Positions 57,397 through 64,000 of a stretch of DNA of 64,000 nt are shown one piece after another (the first letter of the stretch is position 1; each line of letters begins with the position of its first letter). Origin of the DNA: FEN-1350 sp964386005 (GTDB taxonomy: Bacteria > Planctomycetota > Phycisphaerae > Sedimentisphaerales > Anaerohalosphaeraceae); contig CAYLSB010000002.1 of the NCBI GenBank assembly GCA_964386005.1, positions 1 through 64,000 of the forward strand, given 5' to 3'. The notes below the pieces were generated by a model, which worked only from the letters and a program-made list of their open reading frames with translations, was not told the DNA's origin and did not search any database. The position numbers and the translations under genes are program-made.

Positions 57397-59023
57397 GGAT
57401 ATTCCTTTCTCCTCCCCGGATGGCCCGAAGACACGAACCGGCTTTGTGTTCGGTTTCATCGAATTCCATCGAAGGGATGCTGTCGTGAACGATGCCGGCT
57501 CCGGCGCGGATATAAGCGATACGATCGCGTATCTGGATGCTGCGGATGGTGATGCAACTGTCGAACTGGCCATCCACGGTCAGATACATTACGGCTCCTC
57601 CATAGTAGCCGCGTTTGTTGGTTTCCAATTGTCGGATGATCTTCATGGCCTCAATCTTGGGGGCGCCGGTCAGCGTGCCCATATTCATCGTTGCCAGATA
57701 GGCGCTGAGGGCATCGAGGTCCTCCCGCAGAACTCCGCGGACATTACTGACCATGTGCATGACGGATTCGTATTTTTCCACGGTGAGCATTTCATTGACA
57801 ATGCGCGAACCGGGCCGTGAGACGCGGGCGATATCGTTGCGGGCCAGATCCACAAGCATCATGTGTTCGGCCAGTTCCTTACGGTCCAGTTTCAATTCGG
57901 CTTCATAACGAAAGTCCGTGTCGGAATCAATCCGGCCGTTGATTTTGCCGCGGGGCTTGGTGCCTGCGATGGGACGAATCTCCACGATACGCTGATCGGT
58001 TCCGCTGACCCGCAGATTCAATTCGGGACTGGCGCCCGTCAGAATCGTGCCGGAGGTGTTCAAGTAGAACATGTAAGGCGACGGATTAAGTTTTCGCAAC
58101 CGTCGATAGACATCCAGCGGTTCATCGGGACATGGTTCGGTAATCGTTCGGCTCAGTACCACCTGGAAGATATCGCCGTCGAGGATATGTTTTTTGGCGG
58201 TTTGAACCATCTGTTCGTATTCGGATTTCGATGTATCGGAGGATGCCGACGGAAGGCGAGCGGATGTCTTTCGCGGATTCGGCGCGGGGATTTGCAGCGC
58301 GGCTTCATACGCTGCCAGGCAATCGCGCGCCTGTTCGACGACTCGATCCGTGTCATGATCGGTAATAATGGCGTTGACGATAACGAATGATTTTCCCGCC
58401 TTGTGGTCCATCAGAAAAATATTGTCGGCAAAATAGAGCTCATAATCCGGATTGTTCAGGACATCATTCCGGCTGGACGGCAGATGTTCAAATTGATCGA
58501 TGAAGTCATAGCTGATCGCGCCAAGCAACCCACAAGTAATCCGGAACGGAGTGTGGGCCATCTCGAAGGCGAAGGCCACCGCCCGCACGATGTCCATCTG
58601 CCCCGGGCGTTTCAGACGACTTTGCTCATCCATCGTGACGGCATGAGAGGCAATCGTACCGTGGATCGCCAAGGTATCCATCTTAAAATCCGAACATACG
58701 GGAAATCGATTCGGCTCTTTGGCCAGGTACTGAATCAATCGTTGACCGGTCGGGGTCAGGGCCTGGATCGAAAAGTCGGCGGCCCGTCCCGTCAGATAGA
58801 GGGCCGGCAGGGCGGTTCCAAAGGTCAATTCGCCGGCGTCGCTGTCGGCCCGGTGGTCGCGGGATTCGAACAGGCAACTATGGACCTTTCGACCGTAATC
58901 GCTCAACCGGGCGAAATAGTCCACCGGACAATCCAGCGATAGCTCCCGGACGATCGGAACGATCTGCCCCGGCCGTGCTTCGGCGATCTGCCGTTCAATC
59001 ATCGATTCGATCATAACCGCCAT
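57389..59023 (-). CDS. trpE: Anthranilate synthase component I
   Basis: 544 residues. Converts chorismate to anthranilate with TrpG. Seen: the tryptophan feedback site SCLFES (LLES-type) near residue 50, and in the C-terminal half IRPIAGTKPRGKINGR, DLARNDIARVSRPG, TGAPKIEAMKIIRQLE and AGAGIVHDS, the chorismate-binding signature. The intact L-F-E-S pattern means the enzyme should be feedback inhibited. The ATG at 59023 with GAGGA seven bases upstream is chosen; the frame upstream of it runs through the terminator hairpin of the leader and is not translated. First structural gene, after the attenuator. Confidence 0.95.
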   Translation of the reverse strand: MAVMIESMIERQIAEARPGQIVPIVRELSLDCPVDYFARLSDYGRKVHSCLFESRDHRADSDAGELTFGTALPALYLTGRAADFSIQALTPTGQRLIQYLAKEPNRFPVCSDFKMDTLAIHGTIASHAVTMDEQSRLKRPGQMDIVRAVAFAFEMAHTPFRITCGLLGAISYDFIDQFEHLPSSRNDVLNNPDYELYFADNIFLMDHKAGKSFVIVNAIITDHDTDRVVEQARDCLAAYEAALQIPAPNPRKTSARLPSASSDTSKSEYEQMVQTAKKHILDGDIFQVVLSRTITEPCPDEPLDVYRRLRKLNPSPYMFYLNTSGTILTGASPELNLRVSGTDQRIVEIRPIAGTKPRGKINGRIDSDTDFRYEAELKLDRKELAEHMMLVDLARNDIARVSRPGSRIVNEMLTVEKYESVMHMVSNVRGVLREDLDALSAYLATMNMGTLTGAPKIEAMKIIRQLETNKRGYYGGAVMYLTVDGQFDSCITIRSIQIRDRIAYIRAGAGIVHDSIPSMEFDETEHKAGSCLRAIRGGERNIHE

Positions 59024-59050
59024 CGTTGTTTCCTCAGTCTGGTTATCCAC

Positions 59051-59088
59051 AAAATAAAAAAACCCGCCGTGGTTGAGACGACAGGCTT
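59051..59088 (-). terminator. trp attenuator terminator (3:4 hairpin)
   Basis: Read leftward, AAGCCTGTCGT (59088-59078) pairs with ACGGCGGGTT (59070-59061) over 11 positions with three G-U pairs; the loop is CTCAACC and seven T follow (59062-59056), then ATTTT. The left arm also contains CCTGTCGTC (59085-59077), which can pair instead with the leader-peptide coding region. Confidence 0.88.
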
Positions 59089-59149
59089 CGATTTGGGCCA
59101 ATCCGGTATTGGATAGAAACATCCCCTACCTGTCGTCGAATCCGACAGG
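59077..59149 (-). promoter_or_regulatory. trp attenuator alternative pairings 1:2 and 2:3
   Basis: Segment 1 CCTGTCG (59149-59143) pairs with CGACAGG at the end of segment 2 (59135-59129) to form the pause hairpin. Segment 2 also contains GACGACAGG (59137-59129), perfectly complementary over nine bases to CCTGTCGTC (59085-59077) in segment 3; this 2:3 pairing is the antiterminator. The stop codon of the leader peptide follows segment 2 directly. Confidence 0.85.
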
Positions 59150-59179
59150 ACGCCGCCACCACAACGGATTGGAGATCAT
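59126..59179 (-). CDS. trpL: trp leader peptide with tandem Trp
   Basis: An ATG at 59179 opens MISNPLWWRRPVGFDDR, 17 residues, with two adjacent Trp codons (59161-59156) and a TAG stop (59128-59126). A ribosome waiting at the Trp codons would cover segment 1 and free segment 2 to form the antiterminator; a ribosome that finishes would cover segment 2 and let the terminator form. An in-frame ATG four codons upstream (59191) lies almost at the expected transcription start and would give a leaderless 21-residue version. No strong Shine-Dalgarno is visible for either. Confidence 0.85.
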   Translation of the reverse strand: MISNPLWWRRPVGFDDR

Positions 59180-59198
59180 GTTTCTATTCATAGAAACA

Positions 59199-59227
59199 AT
59201 TATGCCATAACTCGACAATCAAGTCAA
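59199..59227 (-). promoter_or_regulatory. trp operon promoter
   Basis: Leftward TTGACT (59227-59222), 17 bp, CATAAT (59204-59199). The expected start is about 59192, at the beginning of the leader. No TrpR-like palindrome overlaps it, so attenuation may be the main control (inference). Confidence 0.85.
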
Positions 59228-59318
59228 TGGGAAAAATGAAATAATAAAATAATTATCCACGACCCGAAGACGGCAACGGGATGTCCGATAACAAGGACGG
59301 TTTGCCCCGGCTATTTGA

Positions 59319-59344
59319 TCGGATTCGGCCGGAACCGGATCCGA
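59319..59344. other. Stable hairpin behind the stop of the secreted protein gene
   Basis: TCGGATTCGG (59319-59328) pairs with CCGGATCCGA (59335-59344) over ten positions with one wobble; loop CCGGAA. It follows the leftward stop at 59351 by seven bases but has no T-run, so it may be an mRNA 3' end protector rather than a terminator. Confidence 0.4.
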
Positions 59345-59350
59345 CTGCAT

Positions 59351-60874
59351 TTAGGGACCTGGCTGGATCATACCGGATTGCTGCAGGGTCTGGATCACCT
59401 TGACCATCTCCTGAAGATGTTTCTTGGGGATGGCGATCTGAATGTTCAGCGATCCTTCATTTGCCGTGCATGCCACAGCCATCTTGGTCGTAAGCTGGGA
59501 ACCCAGTTGTTGGGCGATCCCGGCGGCCATCATCATCCCCATCGCGTTCTGTTCCTGGCCCGGCATCTGAGAAGCGAAAGCGACAAGCCGAGTAATCAGA
59601 TCGGGAATCGTGAATACCGAGACGAAATCCGCCTTGTCGGGATTGCGAATCCCCACCAGCGATTCATCCTTTACAGTGGACAAATTCTGGATCTTCATGC
59701 CCTGCAAAAGAGTGACCAGTCCTTTCGTGGCCGCGTCCATGTCGGGTGCGATTTTCAGATCGAACATTTGTTTGGTAAGCTTCTGGGAAAAGGTTGACTC
59801 CTGCACAGGGATCAAGTCGATATCCAGCGTCAGCATGGAAGCGCTCGGCCACACGCTGACGCTGATATTCTGAAACTCCTTGCCCAGTTGTTCCAGTTGA
59901 TCCATCTGGGCTACGACCATTCCCATCTGAGGATTCGTTGCCGCTTGTTCTTCCATTGTCTTCCGGGCCACCGGACCGGCCACTTCGAATAGTTGTGGAA
60001 CGTTGACGTAGGCCCATATCGGCGCCGAGGCGGTTTCATCGAGTTGCTTGGCCATCAGGGTGGGTTGCAGGGATATCCCGGCGAAGGATTCCGGTTTTGG
60101 GAAACCGGGCATGCCGTTTTGGATTTCAAACGAAGTAAAAGTGTATGGGGTTGAGGCGATGGCCATCGAATTGGGTGTTTTGGCCTTCGTGGCAAGATCG
60201 GGATTCTTGTACGGAATGAATAAGGATCGGTTCATGAAAACCGGCTCGTTTCCTGTGCTCGGAATGGAAAGCAGCGCCGCCGCGAAATCACCGGACGTAT
60301 TGACATTTTCCAGGTTCTGATCCTGTGTCAACTGGGCGAGTGCCATTCGAACTCCCAGGGTGGCGACCATGGGTACGTTGGATATGCCCATCAGGTATTG
60401 ATCGACGGCGGTAAGCGCATAGTCGAGATTATTGATTCGTACGCAGGCGATCGTACTTTCGGGAAGCAGGGCCAGCAGTTCATCCTTGGTTGTCGCCGGG
60501 GAGGCAGGTTGCGCAACGACCGTCGGTTGAGTTGCCGATGGAGCGATTGTCTCATCCGGTTTGAGCGATTCAACATCCGGAGTGGCTTGTTCGATGCGGA
60601 CAAGATCAGGAATCGCTTCAGCAGAAGCCGGAGCTGCGGGCGTTTCTGCGGGTTCGGCGGGAACCTCCTGTTCCTGGAAAATCCGTTTGGGGGCGGCTTT
60701 GGAGGGAATACGACGCGGCAGAAGTTCCGTTTGTCCTGTGCGCTTTTGACGATACAACTTCATGGTGTCCCGGCCGATCTCGGCGCTGCCCACCTGCGAT
60801 TCGGCGTACAGTTCCAATACCATTGCCAGAAAAAGAACCATAACCCATCCGCTCCAATAATACAGTTTACGCAT
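59351..60874 (-). CDS. Secreted or periplasmic protein of unknown function
   Basis: 507 residues. N-terminal signal (YYWSGWVMVLFLAMVLELYA), a basic then Pro/Ala-rich linker (about 30-130, PAEPAETPAAPASAEA), then a folded region beginning LLALLPESTIACVRINNLDY that recalls large envelope proteins of the DUF3352 type, with Met/Gln-rich helices towards the end (MGMVVAQMDQLEQLGKEF). I cannot assign a function. The start has CAGGGAG upstream. It lies just upstream of, but is not linked to, the trp promoter. Confidence 0.75.
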   Translation of the reverse strand: MRKLYYWSGWVMVLFLAMVLELYAESQVGSAEIGRDTMKLYRQKRTGQTELLPRRIPSKAAPKRIFQEQEVPAEPAETPAAPASAEAIPDLVRIEQATPDVESLKPDETIAPSATQPTVVAQPASPATTKDELLALLPESTIACVRINNLDYALTAVDQYLMGISNVPMVATLGVRMALAQLTQDQNLENVNTSGDFAAALLSIPSTGNEPVFMNRSLFIPYKNPDLATKAKTPNSMAIASTPYTFTSFEIQNGMPGFPKPESFAGISLQPTLMAKQLDETASAPIWAYVNVPQLFEVAGPVARKTMEEQAATNPQMGMVVAQMDQLEQLGKEFQNISVSVWPSASMLTLDIDLIPVQESTFSQKLTKQMFDLKIAPDMDAATKGLVTLLQGMKIQNLSTVKDESLVGIRNPDKADFVSVFTIPDLITRLVAFASQMPGQEQNAMGMMMAAGIAQQLGSQLTTKMAVACTANEGSLNIQIAIPKKHLQEMVKVIQTLQQSGMIQPGP

Positions 60875-60969
60875 GAAAGTACTCCCTGATATTCAGTTCC
60901 TAAAATTGTCTTGAATCACTTCTTCGTTTCCACCATGGAATGTATTGTACCATATCATTGAAAGACCGG

Positions 60970-61791
60970 TTAATCAATCCTGTTTCCGAACAACTTCATA
61001 AGATCAGGGTGCGTCGTTTGATTGGCGGAAATCATGGCATACTTCTGAGATTGATACGCGGCCACATCCACCGGGAAAATCCGTCTGCCGTATAGGTCGG
61101 TTACGATTCCGCCCGCCGCCTCCACCAGATAGGCCCCGGCCGCGATATCCCACAGCTTGGCGTTGGTTGTAATCGTTCCGATCATCGAACCTTTGGCCAC
61201 ATAGGCCAGATGAAGAGCTGTAGCGCCGAGATTACGAAATCGCGTATTCGTCATCATATATCGGATTGCTTCGGCCATCTCGGGTCGAGGGTGGCTGTCG
61301 ATTCCAAAGCAACTGAACCGATCGATGGTTTCTTCCTTGACATGAATCGGGGATTCGTTCATCCTCGGAGATATTCCCGTCGCTGCCGAAAACATCGACC
61401 CGGTTGCCGGTTCAAAGATGACCGCGACGACGGGCTCGCCCTCGCGAAACGCGGCGATACTGATGACGAAGGTCAAAAGGCCGTGGGCATAGTTATTGGT
61501 TCCGTCGATGGGATCGATCACCCACCAGGTATCCTCCGAGTCCCTCGGTGGCTTTCGAAACATCCTTCCTTGATCGCCTTCTTCTCCAAGAACACCATGG
61601 GAGGGATATGATTTGCTGATTTGATCGATGATCATTTGTTGGCAGAACGCATCCGCCTGCGTGACCATTTCGATGTCATTCTTTACAGAGGATTTGATAT
61701 TCTTCATTTCGTCCAAAGCCCGCTTCCCCGCTATTCGAGCGGCAAGCACGGCCGTTTCCAACAATCCCTCTTGCTGTATAGAAGCCGCCAT
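60970..61791 (-). CDS. Inositol-monophosphatase-family phosphatase
   Basis: 273 residues. The Mg-binding motifs are complete: VTQAD, LGEEGDQG, the DPIDGTNNYAHG signature (D-P-I-D-G-T) and, near the end, LWDIAAGAYLVEAAGG. The family includes inositol-1-phosphatase, FBPase IV and CysQ (3'-phosphoadenosine 5'-phosphatase); which one applies cannot be said. AAAGGAA precedes the ATG. A divergent gene begins 52 bases away. Confidence 0.92.
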   Translation of the reverse strand: MAASIQQEGLLETAVLAARIAGKRALDEMKNIKSSVKNDIEMVTQADAFCQQMIIDQISKSYPSHGVLGEEGDQGRMFRKPPRDSEDTWWVIDPIDGTNNYAHGLLTFVISIAAFREGEPVVAVIFEPATGSMFSAATGISPRMNESPIHVKEETIDRFSCFGIDSHPRPEMAEAIRYMMTNTRFRNLGATALHLAYVAKGSMIGTITTNAKLWDIAAGAYLVEAAGGIVTDLYGRRIFPVDVAAYQSQKYAMISANQTTHPDLMKLFGNRID

Positions 61792-61806
61792 CTATTTCCT
61801 TTCATC

Positions 61807-61834
61807 TTGACAAGTTAATCCTGATGGCTATTGT
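61807..61834 (+). promoter_or_regulatory. Promoter of the DUF2752 gene
   Basis: TTGACA (61807-61812), 16 bp, TATTGT (61829-61834). The expected start (about 61841) lies only a few bases before the ATG at 61844, so the mRNA may be leaderless. Confidence 0.5.
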
Positions 61835-61843
61835 AACATCGCA

Positions 61844-62314
61844 ATGGATTCAAACCAACGGCCAACTGGATCGAAATTCTATCGAGCCGATCGTGGTACG
61901 CGAATTATCGCTGCTTTCATCGCGGCTTCGATCATGATGATCTTTTTTTTCTTATGGGCCGGCGGTCATGGCTGGTATGATTCAACCTATCTATTCGGGA
62001 TTTGCGGTTTTCAGCAGCGATATGGCCTTCCCTGTCCAACTTGCTTTTGGACCCGTGCCGGCCAGGCGTTTGCGTCGGGTGATGTTCTCCGGTCATTTTA
62101 TATACAACCCGCAGCAGCGGCTTTTTATTCCATTTTGGCCCTCGTGGCGTTTTTCGCTTTACTTACACTGGTATTTGGGATACAGTTTCGTCTCCCGAAA
62201 CGGTTTCGTGAGAGGAAATGTATGTGGATTACGGCCGCGGGAATTGTATTGGTGATTCTGGCGTCATGGATCGTATCCCTCGTCCGAGCGATTCAGGGTA
62301 TCGAGGCGATGTAA
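61844..62314 (+). CDS. DUF2752 membrane protein
   Basis: 156 residues with about three membrane helices (about 22-40, 84-109, 122-148). The hallmark is GLPCPTCFWTRAGQAFASGD, the C-P-x-C-x-x-T-R-A core of DUF2752, before the second helix. The family has no known biochemical role. The protein starts without a visible ribosome-binding site. A lipoprotein gene follows after 76 bases. Confidence 0.82.
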   Translation: MDSNQRPTGSKFYRADRGTRIIAAFIAASIMMIFFFLWAGGHGWYDSTYLFGICGFQQRYGLPCPTCFWTRAGQAFASGDVLRSFYIQPAAAAFYSILALVAFFALLTLVFGIQFRLPKRFRERKCMWITAAGIVLVILASWIVSLVRAIQGIEAM

Positions 62315-62390
62315 TGAGGGTTCGGCGATCCCAATTCTCGGATTTTCCCATTCGGGACATTCGGGATCGATTCAGCAGGATCTGAGGTGT

Positions 62391-63071
62391 ATGAGTACCG
62401 CTCGAAAATCAATCCTATGTGTACTGATGGTTGCCTCCGGCTGCCTAAGCGGAGGGTGTACCTTTTTCGCCGCCCTTCTTAGTCCCGGTGCCTACGATAT
62501 CAAGATTCCGGCGGAATACGATCTTGCCAGGCAGATGAAAAACCGTGTGGTCATTTTCGTGGAGCCGGTTCGATCCATCAATTGTCCGGGTTTGGATGTG
62601 GAATTGGCGGCGGCCATCCGTGCCGATCTGATTAAGAAGGCCGGTATTCAGAGCCGTTTCTTGTTCGTTTCCGGGGAGGCCTCGCCCGAAAGGGCGAAAA
62701 CTACGATTGATTTTCGACGGATGTCACCCAGCCAGATTGCCAAGGAACAAAAAGCCGGAATCATTCTTTATGTCCGTATTGAAGATTATCAGATGACCTC
62801 GTTGCATCGGGATCAATACTATACCGGACATCTATTTACCCGGAATCTTGTGTTTGACGATTCCGGCAATCGTCTGTGGCCTCGGGAAGCATCGGGACGT
62901 ATGATCCGAACGCGGGCCGAATTGGAGATCGCTGGTCCGCAGGAGGCCCGAAGGCGCCTGGTTGAGGCGACAACGCATTGTATCTGTAGATATTTTTATC
63001 ATTGTCCAAAACCGGATTTTTCGACCAAATATGAAGAAATCGATTATTCCAAAGATGAATTCTGGGAATGA
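62391..63071 (+). CDS. Conserved lipoprotein of unknown function
   Basis: 226 residues. Lipoprotein signal with lipobox LSGGC (about 19-23). The mature part has a strand/helix pattern (NRVVIFVEPVRSINCPGLDV, KAGIILYVRIEDYQM, WPREASGRMIRTRAELEI) and two Cys near the end (HCICRYFYHCP). I know similar planctomycete lipoproteins but no function. GAGGTGT lies before the ATG. serA starts 16 bases downstream, so they are probably cotranscribed. Confidence 0.72.
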   Translation: MSTARKSILCVLMVASGCLSGGCTFFAALLSPGAYDIKIPAEYDLARQMKNRVVIFVEPVRSINCPGLDVELAAAIRADLIKKAGIQSRFLFVSGEASPERAKTTIDFRRMSPSQIAKEQKAGIILYVRIEDYQMTSLHRDQYYTGHLFTRNLVFDDSGNRLWPREASGRMIRTRAELEIAGPQEARRRLVEATTHCICRYFYHCPKPDFSTKYEEIDYSKDEFWE

Positions 63072-63087
63072 AATGTAGGAGCATGCA

Positions 63088-64000
63088 ATGTTGAAAATTC
63101 TGATCAGCGATAAACTGGCCAAGGAAGGCATCGAGTTGTTGAAAAACATGGAGGGCGTCGAGCCGGTCATCAAAACCGGATTGAGCGAAGATGACCTCAT
63201 TGCGATCATCGGAGAATTTGACGGATTGATCATCCGCAGCGATACCAAGGTTACGGCCAAGGTATTAGCCCATTGCGGCAAGCTGCGCGGCATTGCCCGA
63301 GCGGGAGTGGGCATTGATAATGTGGATGTGAAGGAAGCCACCAAGCGGGGCATCATCGTGATGAATACTCCCGGGGGGAACACGATGAGCGCCGCGGAAC
63401 ATACGATGGCGCTGATGCTGGCGATTTCCCGAAAGGTCGTTCCCGCCTGCAATAGTCTCAAGACCGGCGCATGGGATCGCAAGGCCTTCACCGGCAACCA
63501 GCTCAACCATAAGGTCCTTGGTCTGATCGGTATGGGGCGAATCGGTTTGTCCGTCGCCAAAATGGCGATGGGGTTTGACATGAAAGTGATCGGTTACGAT
63601 CCTCTGGCTGCGCCGATGGCGGCGGAGGATCTGGGCGTCGAAGTGACGAATAATTTGGAACGAATCTTCCGCGAATCGGATTATATCAGTCTTCATGTTC
63701 CAAAAAATGAACAGACCATGAATATGGTTTCCGCCGCTCAACTGAAGATGATGAAGCCCTCCGCGATCCTCGTCAACTGCGCCCGAGGCGGCATCATTAA
63801 CGAGGACAACCTGTATGATGCATTGCAGGCCGGAACCATCGCCGGAGCGGCCCTTGATGTGTTCTCCAAGGAGCCACCGGAAAACATGCGTTTCAAGGAT
63901 ATACCCAATTGCTTGGTGACTCCGCATCTGGGAGCCAGTACACACGAAGCCCAGATCGAAGTCGCGGTCGAGGCCGCCCAGATTCTGGTCGATGCTCTTA
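63088..64000 (+). CDS. serA: D-3-phosphoglycerate dehydrogenase, N-terminal part
   Basis: The frame is open to the window edge, so the C-terminal ACT region is outside. About 304 residues are visible: substrate domain IRSDTKVTAKVL and RAGVGIDNVDV, the NAD loop GLIGMGRIGLSVAKMAMGF, RGGIINEDNLYDALQAG with the catalytic Arg and Glu region, and LVTPHLGAST with the catalytic His. It oxidises 3-phosphoglycerate, the first step to serine, which also feeds the trpB and cysteine reactions encoded in the window. TAGGAG precedes the ATG. Confidence 0.93.
   Translation, partial: MLKILISDKLAKEGIELLKNMEGVEPVIKTGLSEDDLIAIIGEFDGLIIRSDTKVTAKVLAHCGKLRGIARAGVGIDNVDVKEATKRGIIVMNTPGGNTMSAAEHTMALMLAISRKVVPACNSLKTGAWDRKAFTGNQLNHKVLGLIGMGRIGLSVAKMAMGFDMKVIGYDPLAAPMAAEDLGVEVTNNLERIFRESDYISLHVPKNEQTMNMVSAAQLKMMKPSAILVNCARGGIINEDNLYDALQAGTIAGAALDVFSKEPPENMRFKDIPNCLVTPHLGASTHEAQIEVAVEAAQILVDAL

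Noticed and set aside
57397..57573. N-terminal extension of trpG
   Set aside because: It lies wholly within trpE, lacks family similarity, and the ATG at 57396 has a good ribosome-binding site.
59024..59122. N-terminal extension of trpE by 33 codons
   Set aside because: The extension runs through the attenuator terminator and its T-run; GAGGA before the ATG at 59023 fixes the start.
1..64000. CRISPR arrays, toxin-antitoxin pairs, transposases, prophage
   Set aside because: I looked for regular spacer repeats, paired small genes and recombinase motifs and found none.

Overview
The window looks like a chromosomal segment of an anaerobic or microaerobic, polysaccharide-degrading member of the Planctomycetota, most likely Phycisphaerae (Sedimentisphaerales-like). 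This placement is an inference. It rests on a LamG/beta-helix protein ending in a dockerin-like DANSDGIVDFRDF segment, a PEP-CTERM protein, an ECF sigma factor fused to a large C-terminal domain, H-x-DG pseudopilins, GH78 and sialidase-type enzymes, the anaerobe-type hydroxylamine reductase and a 2-oxoacid:ferredoxin oxidoreductase. There are no rRNA genes, CRISPR arrays, integrases or insertion sequences. One tRNA gene (Asn-GTT) is present.

Layout. 0-10 kb: exopolysaccharide assembly and surface proteins (BY-kinase end, a fused sugar-1-phosphate transferase, a 1403-residue TPR protein, a PEP-CTERM protein with thioester-domain motifs, a Wza-like export lipoprotein). 10-17 kb: azoreductase, Zwf and a leftward sulfur-amino-acid operon (rrf2-metY-cysK-metB) whose promoter is overlaid by a perfect palindrome. 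17-24 kb: YHS lipoprotein, ferritin-like protein, KorAB, then an Rrf2-cupin-Hcp-ferredoxin operon closed by a strong terminator. 24-32 kb: flavoprotein, S41 protease, GH78 rhamnosidase. 31.6-37 kb (leftward): membrane-anchored ECF sigma factor, LamG protein, pseudopilin. 37-46 kb: Tat-exported isomerase-like protein, a repeat-rich spacer, tRNA-Asn, a kinase/phosphatase/glycosyltransferase operon, sialidase, MBL hydrolase, PAP2 phosphatase and two small proteins. 46.7-51.4 kb: a glycogen-type operon (GT4 synthase, GH57, debranching enzyme). 51.5-53 kb: VOC protein and an exported nucleoside hydrolase. 53-59.2 kb (leftward): trpEGDFBA without trpC, preceded by a complete ribosome-mediated attenuator (promoter, Trp-Trp leader peptide, competing hairpins, terminator). 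59.3-64 kb: a secreted protein, an inositol-phosphatase-like enzyme, DUF2752, a lipoprotein and the start of serA.

Regulation is unusually legible. Several promoters fit TTGAC(A/T), 16-18 bp, TATAAT. Two Rrf2 regulators with cysteine triads each head an operon, and the trp genes carry a textbook attenuator. The strongest candidates for something new are the trp attenuator in this lineage, the thioester-motif PEP-CTERM surface protein with its long leader, the sigma factor built as a one-piece membrane sensor, and the translationally overlapped kinase/phosphatase pair.
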